Assembly: GCF_011047135.1 (NCBI RefSeq)
Contig: NZ_CP049255.1
Coordinates: forward strand, 1,736,001 to 1,800,000
Source of the DNA: Microbacterium endophyticum
GTDB taxonomy: Bacteria; Actinomycetota; Actinomycetes; Actinomycetales; Microbacteriaceae
Direction of reading: 5' to 3'
Length of the DNA: 64,000 bases
A program made the position numbers and the translations under genes. Shown piece after piece: positions 15,810 to 25,189 of the stretch (positions are counted from its first letter, which is position 1; each line of letters begins with the position of its first letter). The notes under the pieces are model-generated. The model made no database searches. It had not been told where the DNA came from and saw nothing but the letters and a program-made list of their open reading frames with translations.

Positions 15810-17315
15810 ATGTCTTTTTCCGCTCACCGGCCCGGTCGGTTCAACTCCGATGGTCGCATCGAGTTCACCGCATCCGACGAAGCCGCCGACGAGCCGCAGT
15901 ATCTCAGCGAACTCCGGCAGGCGCCCGACGTCGACGCTGATCCCGACGTCGACGCTGATCCCGACGCCGACGCTGATCCCGACGCTTCCGCCGAACTTTC
16001 CGGTGAGCCGGTCGATCCTGCGGCGATCCCGGGTGAGGCCGATGATGAGTCCGTCGCGGCTACACCTGTCACCCATCGCCCCGTCCGGGCGCGTCGTCCG
16101 CGTGCGCGCATGCCCTTCTCTCGGCGGCTTGCCATCCTCGGTGGCGCCGACGGTGCTGTGCTCGACGACGTTCCCGAAGAGTCGCCTCGTTTCGTGCAGA
16201 TGTTCTTCGTGCTTGCCGGCACGGCGGTGGTTTCAGCCCTCTCCATGCTCTTCGCCCTGCTGACCGGCGTCCGGATCAGTCTGTGGTTCGCCCTTCCCCT
16301 TGCGCTGGTGTGGGCCCTGATCATCTTCAATCTCGACCGTTTCCTCACCTCCACGATGCGCTCGACCCGGCACATCGGACGGCTTCTCGGACTCGCGCTG
16401 CCGCGCGTCATCATGGCGGCCCTCATCGGCATCGTCGTTGCAGAACCACTTGTCCTGCAGATCTTCCAAAACGACATCGCGCGCGAAGTCACCTCGACGA
16501 ACGTCGTGCAGGCGCAGGCCGACCAGGATGCCGTCACCGATGGCCCCGAGAAGCAGGCGCTAGATGCGGCGAGTGCACAGGTGAGCGCACTAGAAGAACA
16601 AGCTGCCACTGGGATCGTTGCCGGCACGTCGTCAACATCGGCGGAGTCCGTAGCGGCCCAGCAGAACATCGACCAGTTGACTGCCCAGCTCGCGGAAAAG
16701 CAAGCCGTCATCGACCAGGCGCGTCTTCTCTATCAGTGCGAATTGACGGGTGAAGGGGCCGGGACTGTCGAAGGATGCTCCGGAGTCTCCGGAGACGGTG
16801 CTAGCGCGCAAGCCGCGCAGTCGCAATTGACGCAGGCGCAGGAGGCATACGACGACATCGCTACCGAGTTGCAGACAGCTACCGCGGCGCTCGCTGCCGC
16901 GGGAGAGTCAGCAACCGATGCCGCAGCGACATCGGCGGAGCAGAACAAGCAGCAGGCTCAGGACCAATTGCCGGCGGCGCGCACGCAGTACGAGGCGGCG
17001 CTCGCGGCGTACAACGAGAGAGCGGCGTCGGTGGCGGGTGGCAACGCGGGGGCGGTCGGGTTGCTCAGCCAGATCAGCGCTCTCGATCGGCTGTCGGCCA
17101 AAGAACCTGCGCTCGGCTGGGCGCACTGGCTGATTGCCGCGCTGTTCTTCATGATCGAGCTGCTGCCCGTGATCGTGAAGGTGCTCACGAGCTACGGCGA
17201 TCCGTCGTTGTACGAGAAAGCGGATGCCCTACGGCGTCAGGTGGCCCTGGATCGTGTGACTGCGCGCACCTGGCGTGCGCGTGCCGACATCGTCAGGGCA
17301 CGAGACGCCACGTGA
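15810..17315 (+). CDS. DUF4407 domain membrane protein with coiled-coil insert
   Basis: A 501-residue protein. Residues 1-95 are an acidic low-complexity tail with three copies of DVDADP. Then come RRLAILGGADGAVLDDVPEE, four hydrophobic segments (FVLAGTAVVSALSMLFALLTG, LWFALPLALVWALIIFNLDR, VIMAALIGIVVAEPLVLQIF and, near the end, HWLIAALFFMIELLPVIVKVL) and, between the third and fourth, about 200 residues of alanine/glutamine-rich probable coiled coil, with a cysteine pair (LYQCELTGEGAG...GCSG). This is the DUF4407 layout; function unknown. The ATG at 15810 begins MSFSAHRPGR. Confidence 0.82.
   Translation: MSFSAHRPGRFNSDGRIEFTASDEAADEPQYLSELRQAPDVDADPDVDADPDADADPDASAELSGEPVDPAAIPGEADDESVAATPVTHRPVRARRPRARMPFSRRLAILGGADGAVLDDVPEESPRFVQMFFVLAGTAVVSALSMLFALLTGVRISLWFALPLALVWALIIFNLDRFLTSTMRSTRHIGRLLGLALPRVIMAALIGIVVAEPLVLQIFQNDIAREVTSTNVVQAQADQDAVTDGPEKQALDAASAQVSALEEQAATGIVAGTSSTSAESVAAQQNIDQLTAQLAEKQAVIDQARLLYQCELTGEGAGTVEGCSGVSGDGASAQAAQSQLTQAQEAYDDIATELQTATAALAAAGESATDAAATSAEQNKQQAQDQLPAARTQYEAALAAYNERAASVAGGNAGAVGLLSQISALDRLSAKEPALGWAHWLIAALFFMIELLPVIVKVLTSYGDPSLYEKADALRRQVALDRVTARTWRARADIVRARDAT
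15927..15980 (+). repeat. Three tandem 18-bp units in the DUF4407 gene
   Basis: GACGTCGACGCTGATCCC occurs at 15927-15944 and 15945-15962, and with one change at 15963-15980. Each unit encodes the hexapeptide D-V/A-D-A-D-P in the acidic N-terminal tail. The copy number is likely variable between strains. Confidence 0.9.
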
Positions 17316-17366
17316 TCGACATCGCGAAACCGGGGCGTGCCCAGGCGCGTCCCGTACCCTGAGAAC

Positions 17367-18602
17367 ATGACGACCCCTGAGAACACGCCCGTGCGCTCAA
17401 CGACGCCCCGTCAGGTGCGTCCGGCGACGGAAGGCTGGTCGCAAAAGAAAGACGACGCCGGTCGCCCGCTGCTGCAGTTCGCGTCACCCAAGAAGGGGAT
17501 GCCGCCGGTTCACCTCGCCGACATGACTCCCAAAGAGCGCGCCGAAAAGCTGAGCGAGCTCGGATTTCCCGCGTTCCGCGCGAAGCAGCTCGAAAAGCAC
17601 TACTTCACGCATTACACGAGCGACCCCACCACGATGACCGATCTTCCCGCGGTCGGCCGCGAAGAATTGGTCGCCGGGATGCTGCCACCTCTGTTGACCG
17701 AGGTTCGCCGCCTCGAAACCGACCGTGGCGACACGATCAAATTTCTTTGGAAGCTCCACGACGGCGCCCTCGTCGAATCGGTGCTCATGCGCTACACCGG
17801 CCGCATCACGCTGTGCGTCTCATCGCAGGCCGGTTGCGGTATGAACTGCCCGTTCTGCGCCACCGGCCAAGCGGGTCTCACGCGCAACATGTCGGCGGCC
17901 GAAATCGTCGACCAGGTTGTGCGCGCCAACCGGCTGATCGCCGAGGGTGGGCTCGGTGACCCGCGCCGCGTCGGTCACGAAGACGAGCGCGTCACGAACA
18001 TTGTTTTCATGGGCATGGGTGAGCCGCTCGCCAACTACAAGCGACTCATGCAGGCCATCCGCACGATGGTCGACAAAGACCACGGTCTCGGCATGAGCGC
18101 CCGCGGCATCACGGTGTCGACAGTGGGTCTCGTGCCTGCTATCAAGAAGCTCTCCGACGAAGACATTCCGGTCACCTTCGCGCTTTCGCTTCACGCCCCC
18201 GATGACGTGCTGCGAGACGAGCTCATCCCGGTGAACTCACGCTGGAAGGTCGATGAGGCACTCGATGCTGCTCGCGAATACTTCGACAAGACCGGGCGAC
18301 GCGTGTCGATCGAGTACGCGCTCATCAAAGACATGAACGACCACGGATGGCGCGCAGATCTCCTGGCCGACAAGCTCAACGAGCGCGGTCGCGGATGGGT
18401 GCACGTCAACCCGATTCCGCTCAATCCGACTCCGGGTTCGATCTGGACGGCGTCCGAAGTGAGCGTGCAGAACGAGTTCGTCCGCAGGCTCAATGACGCC
18501 GGCATTCCGACGACTCTGCGTGACACCCGCGGTAAAGAGATCGATGGCGCCTGTGGCCAACTTGTGGCCACCGAAGACGACGTAGCCGCCTACGGCGCCT
18601 AA
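17367..18602 (+). CDS. rlmN: 23S rRNA (adenine-2503-C2)-methyltransferase / tRNA methyltransferase RlmN
   Basis: A 411-residue radical SAM enzyme that methylates A2503 of 23S rRNA and A37 of certain tRNAs. The iron-sulfur motif CGMNCPFC lies near residue 160, preceded by SSQAG. Other conserved segments are [37 protein letters not shown] and [14 protein letters not shown]. The C-terminal catalytic cysteine is in DGACGQL. The N-terminal extension of about 45 residues before HLADMTP is normal for actinobacteria. ATG 17367 follows a weak CTGAGAAC. A long inverted repeat follows the gene. Confidence 0.96.
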   Translation: MTTPENTPVRSTTPRQVRPATEGWSQKKDDAGRPLLQFASPKKGMPPVHLADMTPKERAEKLSELGFPAFRAKQLEKHYFTHYTSDPTTMTDLPAVGREELVAGMLPPLLTEVRRLETDRGDTIKFLWKLHDGALVESVLMRYTGRITLCVSSQAGCGMNCPFCATGQAGLTRNMSAAEIVDQVVRANRLIAEGGLGDPRRVGHEDERVTNIVFMGMGEPLANYKRLMQAIRTMVDKDHGLGMSARGITVSTVGLVPAIKKLSDEDIPVTFALSLHAPDDVLRDELIPVNSRWKVDEALDAAREYFDKTGRRVSIEYALIKDMNDHGWRADLLADKLNERGRGWVHVNPIPLNPTPGSIWTASEVSVQNEFVRRLNDAGIPTTLRDTRGKEIDGACGQLVATEDDVAAYGA

Positions 18603-18657
18603 GCCGCGGCATCCGCTCTCTTCTTTTCGTCGCCCCTCTTCGCCGACGCTTCACTCT

Positions 18658-18738
18658 CCGAAACGCTGCTCTGAGCCGCCGACACCCCGGCGGTGCTGCT
18701 CTCTGCGCGGTGTGTCGGGTCTGAAAGCAGCGTTTCGG
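18658..18738. repeat. Intergenic inverted repeat after rlmN
   Basis: Outer arms CCGAAACGCTGCT (18658-18670) and AGCAGCGTTTCGG (18726-18738) are exact reverse complements. Inside, CCGACAC/GTGTCGG (18679-18685 and 18712-18718) pair as well, separated from the outer stem by an asymmetric bulge. It lies between the convergent rlmN and LysR genes, so it could act on both transcripts. Confidence 0.8.
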
Positions 18739-18786
18739 CGAGGTGGGCAGGGGCGGATGAGGGCGGCCCGAGGTGCCTCGGCGGGG

Positions 18787-19740
18787 TTAAACCGTCGCGG
18801 GGAGGGCGGGAGTCTCGGTTGTGAGCTCGATGGCATTGTCGTCGGCGCAGGCGAGGCCGCACTCGGCGGCGTCGAGATTGAGAATCTCGAGAAGACGGGA
18901 TGCCGCGGGCTCGGCCGCCGTCGAGGCGATAGCCGACACGACCCACACCGGAGTTTCGTTCGCGGGCAGCTGCAGGGTGACGAGCCCCTCTGCCTGCGGC
19001 TTCCACGCGATGTGTTGCGGCACGAGGGCGACCCCGAGGCCGCGGTGCACGAGGTCGAGCAGCGTGTGTACGTCATCGACTGTGCACGAGACCCGGCGCG
19101 CGACTCCGTGGGCTGCGAAGGCGGCCTCAGTGAGAGTGCGGACGCCCCACGACTCGCGAAAATCAACGAATTCGCGGTCGCGAAGCTCTGACCAATCGAT
19201 GCGGCCAGCGGATGCCAGCGGGTCGCTTTCTGGAACCAGGAGCACGAGGGGCCGTCGCCCGAGCTCCACTGCGCTCATTGTGGCGAGGTGCTCGGTGGTG
19301 GCAACAAAAGCGACGTCGAGATCGCCGTTTCGCACCATTGTCGCCAGCTCATGCGAGCCGGCCTGCACGAAGTGGATGTCGACCTGGGGATAGCGCCGGT
19401 GGAAGCGCTCGAGCACCGGTGGAACATCTATGACTCCGAGGCACTGCTCGGCGCCCACCCGCAGGCGACCCGACAGGTCGTGCGTGGCGTTGACGATCGC
19501 ATCGCGCGCCGCGGCAGCTTGCGAGAGCATCTCGCGTGCAAACGGGAGTAGGGCGCGCCCGGCATCCGTTGCTGTCACCCGCCGTGTCGTGCGCGTGAAC
19601 AAACTCGTGCCGAATTCTTCTTCGAGGCTGCGAATGGATGACGAAAGGCCCGACTGCGATACTCCGCAGAGTGCCGCTGCTCGAGTGAACTGTTGCTCTT
19701 CCGAGAGGGCAACGAGGTATTCCATTTGGCGGAGATCCAT
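18787..19740 (-). CDS. LysR-family transcriptional regulator
   Basis: A 317-residue regulator. The N-terminal helix-turn-helix is clear: MDLRQMEYLVALSEEQQFTRAAALCGVSQSGLSSSIRSLEEEFG, followed by LFTRTTRRVTATDAG. The effector-binding domain occupies about residues 90-300. It is divergent from an aldo/keto reductase gene with a 104-bp gap, the usual place for a LysR-controlled target. The control of the two reductases is inferred from this layout only. Confidence 0.92.
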   Translation of the reverse strand: MDLRQMEYLVALSEEQQFTRAAALCGVSQSGLSSSIRSLEEEFGTSLFTRTTRRVTATDAGRALLPFAREMLSQAAAARDAIVNATHDLSGRLRVGAEQCLGVIDVPPVLERFHRRYPQVDIHFVQAGSHELATMVRNGDLDVAFVATTEHLATMSAVELGRRPLVLLVPESDPLASAGRIDWSELRDREFVDFRESWGVRTLTEAAFAAHGVARRVSCTVDDVHTLLDLVHRGLGVALVPQHIAWKPQAEGLVTLQLPANETPVWVVSAIASTAAEPAASRLLEILNLDAAECGLACADDNAIELTTETPALPATV

Positions 19741-19844
19741 TTAGCAGCTCAACTTCTTAATGATAGAACGCGTAGTTGTTGGACTTCTAGCATCGAGCCT
19801 CCTACCGTGGTTATGCAAGTCCTACACGAATTAAAGGAGCTCTA

Positions 19845-20708
19845 GTGCAGCAGCGAAAAATCGGAGACGTCAACGTTGGAGCGATCGGTCTCGGCGGAAT
19901 GCCGATGTCGATCGAAGGCCGGCCTGACGAAAGCCGATCGATTGCGACGATCCACGCCGCTCTCGATGCCGGTGTGACCCTCATCGACACCGCAGATGCT
20001 TATCACCTGCACGCCGACGACGTCGGACACAACGAGATGCTGATCGCGCGCGCTCTCAGCGAGTACAGCGGCGACCTCTCGCAGGTTCTGGTCGCAACAA
20101 AGGGCGGTCACCTTCGCCCGGGTGACGGCTCATGGACCCAGAACGGACACCCCGACTACATCAAGGATGCCGCCAAGGCCTCCGCCGCACGGCTGGGTGT
20201 CGAAGCGATCGGTCTCTACCAGTTCCACCGCCCCGACCCAGAGGTGCCCTACGCCGATTCGATCGGTGCAATCCGCGACCTGCTCGATGAGGGCGTCATT
20301 CGGATGGCGGGAATCTCCAACGCGAGCATCGCGCAGATCGAAGAGGCTCAGACAGTTCTCGGTGGGCGCCTCGTTTCGGTGCAGAACCAGTTCTCGCCGG
20401 CATTCCGTTCCAGCCAGGCAGAGCTGGAATACTGCGCCGCACACGGCATTGCATTCTTGCCATGGTCACCACTCGGTGGCATCAAGCGCGCAAGCGCCAT
20501 CGGCGACAACCACAGCGCTTTCCAAGAGATTGCGTACGGTCGCGGCATCAGTCCGCAGCAGCTCACGCTCGCGTGGGAGCTCGCTCTCGCGCCGACCGTC
20601 ATTCCCATTCCCGGCGCATCGCGACCCGCGAGCATCCAAGACTCAGTCGGGGCCGCAAGCCTCGAGCTGACGGCGGATGAGGTCGCTGTGCTCTCGGCAG
20701 ACGCCTGA
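19845..20708 (+). CDS. Aldo/keto reductase
   Basis: A 287-residue NADPH-dependent carbonyl reductase of the AKR fold. The catalytic tetrad is readable: Asp and Tyr in LIDTADAYH, Lys in LVATKGGH, His in YQFHRPDP. The cofactor segment near the end is IPIPGASRPASIQDS. The GTG at 19845 is preceded by AAAGGAG 5 nt upstream. It is divergent from the LysR gene and 53 nt upstream of a second aldo/keto reductase. The natural substrate is not evident. Confidence 0.92.
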   Translation: MQQRKIGDVNVGAIGLGGMPMSIEGRPDESRSIATIHAALDAGVTLIDTADAYHLHADDVGHNEMLIARALSEYSGDLSQVLVATKGGHLRPGDGSWTQNGHPDYIKDAAKASAARLGVEAIGLYQFHRPDPEVPYADSIGAIRDLLDEGVIRMAGISNASIAQIEEAQTVLGGRLVSVQNQFSPAFRSSQAELEYCAAHGIAFLPWSPLGGIKRASAIGDNHSAFQEIAYGRGISPQQLTLAWELALAPTVIPIPGASRPASIQDSVGAASLELTADEVAVLSADA

Positions 20709-20761
20709 GCTGCGGCATCCGTCACTCAACTCACCCACCACTTCACTCAAGGAAGAAATAG

Positions 20762-21778
20762 ATGGTTAATTACCGATACCTCGGCAACAGCGGACTCAAG
20801 GTCTCTGAGATCACCTACGGCAACTGGGTCACCCACGCTTCGCAGGTAGAAGACGATGCCGCCCTCGCCACTGTGCACGCCGCGCTCGACGCCGGCATCA
20901 CGACATTCGACACGGCAGACACCTACGCCAACACGGCGGCAGAGGTCGTGCTCGGTAAGGCGCTCGCCGGTCAGCGTCGCGAATCGCTCGAAATCTTCAC
21001 GAAGGTTTACTGGCCGATCGGACCCCAGGGCCCGAACGACCAGGGACTGTCGCGTAAGCACATTTTCGAGGGCATCAACGGTTCGCTCCAGCGCCTCGGA
21101 ATCGACTATGTCGACCTCTACCAGGCACACCGTTTCGACTACGAGACGCCACTCGAAGAGACGATGCAGGCATTCGCCGACATCGTGCGTCAGGGCAAGG
21201 CGCTCTACATTGGCGTCTCGGAATGGACTGCCGAGCAGTTGCGCGAAGGTCACGCTCTGGCGAAAGAACTGAAGGTGCCGTTTATCTCGAACCAGCCCCA
21301 GTACTCCATGCTGTGGCGCGTTATCGAGGGCAAGGTCGTCCCCACCGCCGAGGCGCTCGGGATGTCGCAGATCGTCTGGTCGCCGATGGCGCAGGGTGTG
21401 CTGAGCGGCAAGTACCTGCCGGGTCAGCCGGTTCCGGAGGGCTCGCGGGCAACCGACGAGAAGAGCGGTGCCAACTTCATCAAGCGGTTCTTGGCTGAAG
21501 ACACCCTCACCGCTGTTCAGAAGCTCAAGCCGCTTGCCGAGCAGGCAGGTCTCACCATGCCGCAGCTCGCGATCGCGTGGGTGTTGCAGAACCCCAACGT
21601 CGCTTCGGCTCTCGTGGGAGCCTCGCGCCCCGAGCAGCTCGCCGACACCGTCAAGGCTTCGGGTGTTGTACTCGACGCCGACCTCATGACGGCAATCGAC
21701 GACGCGCTCGGCGATGTCGTAGAGCGTGACGCCGAGAAGACCTACGAGGTCTCCCCGAAGTCGCGCCCCGGTAACTAG
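20762..21778 (+). CDS. Aldo/keto reductase, voltage-gated-K-channel beta-subunit-like
   Basis: A 338-residue AKR: RYLGNSGLKVSEITYGNWVTH at the N-terminus, TTFDTADTYANTAAEVVLGKAL (Asp/Tyr), EIFTKVYWP (Lys) and YQAHRFDYETPLEETM (His). QPQYSMLWR, WSPMAQGVLSGKY and VASALVGASRPEQL are typical of the KvBeta/YghZ subgroup that reduces aldehydes such as methylglyoxal. AGGAAGAAATAG precedes the ATG. It probably shares the LysR-linked promoter with the gene upstream. Confidence 0.92.
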   Translation: MVNYRYLGNSGLKVSEITYGNWVTHASQVEDDAALATVHAALDAGITTFDTADTYANTAAEVVLGKALAGQRRESLEIFTKVYWPIGPQGPNDQGLSRKHIFEGINGSLQRLGIDYVDLYQAHRFDYETPLEETMQAFADIVRQGKALYIGVSEWTAEQLREGHALAKELKVPFISNQPQYSMLWRVIEGKVVPTAEALGMSQIVWSPMAQGVLSGKYLPGQPVPEGSRATDEKSGANFIKRFLAEDTLTAVQKLKPLAEQAGLTMPQLAIAWVLQNPNVASALVGASRPEQLADTVKASGVVLDADLMTAIDDALGDVVERDAEKTYEVSPKSRPGN

Positions 21779-21804
21779 TAGCAGTCCCCGTTTCCACCCC
21801 CGTA

Positions 21805-21876
21805 CGCGAAGGGTCGCAACACGCCGCGTGGCGCCGCACAGCGCCGCCACGACACGGCGTGTTGCGACCCTTCGCG
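21805..21876. repeat. Dispersed intergenic palindrome, copy 1
   Basis: Arms of 22 bp, exact, at 21805-21826 and 21855-21876, containing GAAGGGTCGCAACACGCCG. The 28-nt interior is itself partly palindromic (CGTGGCG/CGCCACG), and flanking CCACCCC/GGGGTGG extends the pairing outward to about 100 nt. A second copy of the same core is at 55529-55598. It lies between an aldo/keto reductase gene and the prp regulator. Confidence 0.9.
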
Positions 21877-21912
21877 CGTAGGTGGGGTGGGAACGAGAGC
21901 GGATGCGGGTGT

Positions 21913-21979
21913 GGCTTTGTATACGCAATGGCGTTTTAGCGGGGCATAAGTGCGGGATTGGCGGCTTTTGTGTATACGC
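21913..21979. promoter_or_regulatory. Two GTATAC operators upstream of the prp regulator
   Basis: GTATAC at 21919-21924 and 21972-21977, both in the context GGCTTT-(0-3 nt)-GTATACGC, 53 bp apart (about five helical turns). The second ends 9 nt before the regulator's start codon. GTATAC palindromes are common targets of FCD-type GntR regulators, so these are probably sites of autorepression and prp control. Confidence 0.6.
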
Positions 21980-21986
21980 TGAGGGA

Positions 21987-22670
21987 ATGGCTGCGAACAG
22001 TGTTGCGGATGCTGTGGCGAACTCTGCGGCAACGGCAAGCGAGCGGGCCTATGCGAGCCTGCTCGATGAGATTCAGTCCGGTGCGCTGCCGGCTGGCACG
22101 GTTCTCGGCGAACAAGCACAGGCGGCACGCCTCGGCGTGAGCCGCACGCCGCTGCGCGAAGCGCTCGGTCGCCTCGCCAACGACGGCCTCGTTGTGCAGC
22201 AGTCGCCAAGGGTCACCGTCGTTGCCGCGATCGATGCCGACGACATCCGCGATCTTTTCGAAGTGCGCCGAGCGCTCGAAGAAACCGCTGCCCGTCTCGC
22301 GGCAACACGCGGTGACAGGGCTGCGTTTTCACGACTCGCGGCAGAGTTCGCTCGATCAGAGCTTGCTTCGGCGGGCGACGCCGATGCGTATTACGCTCTC
22401 ATCGCGAGGTTCGACGCGGCAATCGACGCGTCGGTGGCTAACGACCACCTCACGGCGGCACTTCGCCCGGTGCGCACGCAACTCGTGCGAGTGCGGCGAA
22501 TGGCGCGAGACAACCCCGAGCGATTGGCGGCATCTGTGCGAGAGCATGAGTTGATTGCCACGGCGATCGCAGCGGGCGATGGGGAACTCGCAGCGCACGC
22601 CACCCACGTACATCTTTTTAATGCGGTAACCGCCATTTTGGGCGAGCTTGTGGAAGGACACCACTCATGA
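21987..22670 (+). CDS. GntR-family (FCD) regulator of the methylcitrate genes
   Basis: A 227-residue protein. The N-terminal winged helix reads [36 protein letters not shown]. The C-terminal helical FCD ligand domain includes [21 protein letters not shown] and late [15 protein letters not shown] proteins use histidine-bound metals to sense carboxylates. ATG 21987 follows GAGGG. Its end overlaps prpD by 4 nt (ATGA), so it is cotranscribed with the methylcitrate genes and likely responds to 2-methylcitrate or a related acid. Confidence 0.88.
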   Translation: MAANSVADAVANSAATASERAYASLLDEIQSGALPAGTVLGEQAQAARLGVSRTPLREALGRLANDGLVVQQSPRVTVVAAIDADDIRDLFEVRRALEETAARLAATRGDRAAFSRLAAEFARSELASAGDADAYYALIARFDAAIDASVANDHLTAALRPVRTQLVRVRRMARDNPERLAASVREHELIATAIAAGDGELAAHATHVHLFNAVTAILGELVEGHHS

Positions 22671-24193
22671 CCATTTCTCACCACCTCCGCGTGCACCGCA
22701 GCGATGAAAACCTCGCGCGCGAAGGCCAGCTCGCGTGGCATCTTGCCGAGGTCGCAACCGACCCCGTCGAGCTCGACGCCGAGGTGATCGAAATGATCAT
22801 CAACCGCATTATCGACAATGCGGCGGTGGCTGCGGCATCCCTCACTCGTCGTCCGGTGAGTGCGGCGCGTCAGCAGGCGCTCGATCACGCCGTATCGGTT
22901 TCGGGGTCGGGGTCAACGGTTTTCGGTTGTGCACTTGAGCGGCGCACGAGCCCCGAGTGGGCGGCGTGGGCCAACGGCGTCGCCGTGCGTGAACTCGACT
23001 ACCACGACACATTCCTTGCCGCCGAGTACTCGCACCCGGGCGACAACATTCCTCCGATCCTCGCCGTGGCCCAACACGTCGGCGTTGACGGCATGGCGCT
23101 TGCCCGCGGTATCGCGACCGGCTACGAAATCCAGATGGACCTCGTGCGGGCCATCTCGCTGCACAAGCACAAGATCGATCACGTGGCACACCTCGGCCCG
23201 TCGGCCGCTGCCGGCATCGGCACGATGCTGGGGCTCGATACCGCCACGATCATGCAGGCGATCGGCCAAGCGCTCCACACGACGACGGCCACGCGCCAGT
23301 CGCGAAAGGGCGAGATCTCGACGTGGAAGGCGCACGCCCCAGCCTTCGCCGGAAAAATGGCCGTCGAAGCTGTCGACCGTGCCATGCGTGGCGAGACGAG
23401 CCCGTCTCCCATTTACGAGGGCGAAGACGGAGTGATCGCGTGGATGCTCGACGGACCGGATGCCTCGTACGACGTACCGCTTCCCGCGGCAGGCGAACCG
23501 AAGCGCGCCATCTTGGATTCGTACACGAAAGAGCACTCGGCCGAGTACCAGGCCCAGGCGTGGATCGACCTGGCACGACGCCTCGGCACGGAGAACCCCG
23601 AGCTTCGCGACCCCGCCAACATCGAGTCGATCGTGCTCCACACGAGCCACCACACGCACTACGTGATCGGGTCGGGCGCGAATGATCCGCAGAAGTACGA
23701 CCCCGCGGCATCCCGCGAAACGCTCGACCACTCGATTCCGTACATCTTCACCGTCGCGCTGCAGGATGGCGCGTGGCACCACGTCGACTCGTACGCACCG
23801 GAGCGTGCCGCCCGCGAAGACACCGTCGCCCTGTGGCACAAGGTGACAACCGCCGAAGATGCCGAGTGGACGCGTCGCTACCACTCGGAAGACCCCGACG
23901 AGAAGGCGTTCGGGGGCCGGGTCGAGATCCAGCTGACGAACGGCGAGACCGTGATCGACGAGATCGCGGTTGCAGATGCGCACCCGCTCGGTGCGCGCCC
24001 CTTCGCTCGCGAAAACTACATCGCCAAGTTCAGGATGCTGGCCGAGCCCGTGCTCGAGCCTGCCGAAATCGACCGGTTCATTGCGCTCGCGGAGCGTTTG
24101 ACCGAGCTCACGGTCGATGAAGTACGCGAACTCACGATCGTTGCGAGGCCCGGAGTGTTGGCGAATGCGCCCGCTCCGAAGGGGCTGTTCTGA
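22667..24193 (+). CDS. prpD: 2-methylcitrate dehydratase (MmgE/PrpD family)
   Basis: A 508-residue dehydratase that converts 2-methylcitrate toward 2-methyl-cis-aconitate in propionyl-CoA breakdown. Family segments: [84 protein letters not shown] and [20 protein letters not shown]. The start overlaps the GntR gene and the end overlaps prpB by one base, so the cluster is tightly coupled. Length matches PrpD (about 480-505). Confidence 0.94.
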   Translation: MTISHHLRVHRSDENLAREGQLAWHLAEVATDPVELDAEVIEMIINRIIDNAAVAAASLTRRPVSAARQQALDHAVSVSGSGSTVFGCALERRTSPEWAAWANGVAVRELDYHDTFLAAEYSHPGDNIPPILAVAQHVGVDGMALARGIATGYEIQMDLVRAISLHKHKIDHVAHLGPSAAAGIGTMLGLDTATIMQAIGQALHTTTATRQSRKGEISTWKAHAPAFAGKMAVEAVDRAMRGETSPSPIYEGEDGVIAWMLDGPDASYDVPLPAAGEPKRAILDSYTKEHSAEYQAQAWIDLARRLGTENPELRDPANIESIVLHTSHHTHYVIGSGANDPQKYDPAASRETLDHSIPYIFTVALQDGAWHHVDSYAPERAAREDTVALWHKVTTAEDAEWTRRYHSEDPDEKAFGGRVEIQLTNGETVIDEIAVADAHPLGARPFARENYIAKFRMLAEPVLEPAEIDRFIALAERLTELTVDEVRELTIVARPGVLANAPAPKGLF

Positions 24194-25092
24194 TGTTGTA
24201 CGCCGAGACATCCGCAGCCGAAAAGCGCCGGCTCTTTCGCGAGCGTCTCGCGACCGGTGAGCTGCTGCGCTTTCCCGGTGCGTTCAATCCGCTATCGGCA
24301 CGATTGATCGAGCAAAAGGGCTTCGAGGGCGTCTACATTTCGGGCGCTGTGCTCTCGGCCGATCTCGGTCTGCCCGATATCGGCCTGACGACCCTCACCG
24401 AGGTTGCCGGGCGCGGCGCGCAGATCGCGCGAATGACGGAGCTGCCAGCGATCATCGACGCCGATACCGGGTTCGGTGAGCCGATGAATGTGGCCCGCAC
24501 GATTCAGACGCTCGAAGACGCCGGTATCGCGGGCATGCACATCGAAGATCAGGTGAATCCCAAGCGGTGCGGGCACCTCGACGGCAAGTCGGTCGTCGAT
24601 TCGGCTACCGCAATCAAGCGGATTCGCGCCGCGGTCGATGCCCGCCGTGACCCGAACTTTCTCATCATGGCGCGTACCGACATCCGGGCTATTGACGGGT
24701 TGGATGCCGCAATCGACCGTGCGAAAGAGCTCGTTGATGCCGGGGCCGATGCCATCTTCCCCGAGGCGATGCGTGACCTCGGCGAGTTCGAGGCGATGCG
24801 GAAGGCTCTCGATGTGCCGATCTTGGCGAACATGACCGAGTTCGGCAAAAGCGAGCTGTTTTCGACGGAGCAACTGCGCGATGTCGGGCTGAATATCGTG
24901 ATTTGGCCGGTTTCGCTACTGCGCACCGCGATGGGGGCAGCAGGCCGTGCACTCGATACGCTTCTTGACGAGGGGCACCTCACGTCTAAGCTCAGCGAGA
25001 TGCAGCATCGCGCTGAACTGTACGAGCTGATCGACTACGAGTCTTACAACCACTTCGACAACGGGGTCTACACCTTCGAGGTTCCTCGCTAG
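24193..25092 (+). CDS. prpB: 2-methylisocitrate lyase
   Basis: A 299-residue member of the isocitrate lyase/PEP mutase barrel. It cleaves 2-methylisocitrate to pyruvate and succinate. Visible: LLRFPGAFNPLSARLIEQKGFEG, IDADTGFGEP (magnesium-binding aspartates), GMHIEDQ, the catalytic-loop KRCGHLDGK and ARTDIRAIDGLD, ending with NMTEFGKSELFS. These are all PrpB features. ATG 24193 shares a base with the prpD stop. A palindromic spacer separates it from prpC. Confidence 0.95.
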   Translation: MLYAETSAAEKRRLFRERLATGELLRFPGAFNPLSARLIEQKGFEGVYISGAVLSADLGLPDIGLTTLTEVAGRGAQIARMTELPAIIDADTGFGEPMNVARTIQTLEDAGIAGMHIEDQVNPKRCGHLDGKSVVDSATAIKRIRAAVDARRDPNFLIMARTDIRAIDGLDAAIDRAKELVDAGADAIFPEAMRDLGEFEAMRKALDVPILANMTEFGKSELFSTEQLRDVGLNIVIWPVSLLRTAMGAAGRALDTLLDEGHLTSKLSEMQHRAELYELIDYESYNHFDNGVYTFEVPR

Positions 25093-25114
25093 TTTTGCCC
25101 CGACTACTACGCTC

Positions 25115-25167
25115 ACTTGCTCAAAATTGTGGGTTCCGCCCCAAAACACCCACAAATATGGGCAAGT
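25115..25167. repeat. Imperfect inverted repeat between prpB and prpC
   Basis: Nineteen-base arms at 25115-25133 (beginning ACTTGC) and 25149-25167 (ending GCAAGT) pair at 16 of 19 positions around a 15-nt loop. It sits inside a same-strand operon, so it may set the relative amounts of prpDB and prpC message. It is AT-richer than the surroundings. Confidence 0.7.
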
Positions 25168-25189
25168 CGAAGAAATTTAAGGAGAGAGC

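Noticed and set aside
20747-21928. Minus-strand open frame of 393 codons opposite the second aldo/keto reductase
   Set aside because: It is a mirror of a clear AKR gene in high-GC DNA; the predicted sequence is arginine/histidine-rich and resembles no protein family.
22913-24211. Minus-strand frame of 432 codons opposite prpD
   Set aside because: A shadow frame produced by codon bias; prpD on the plus strand has full-length homology.
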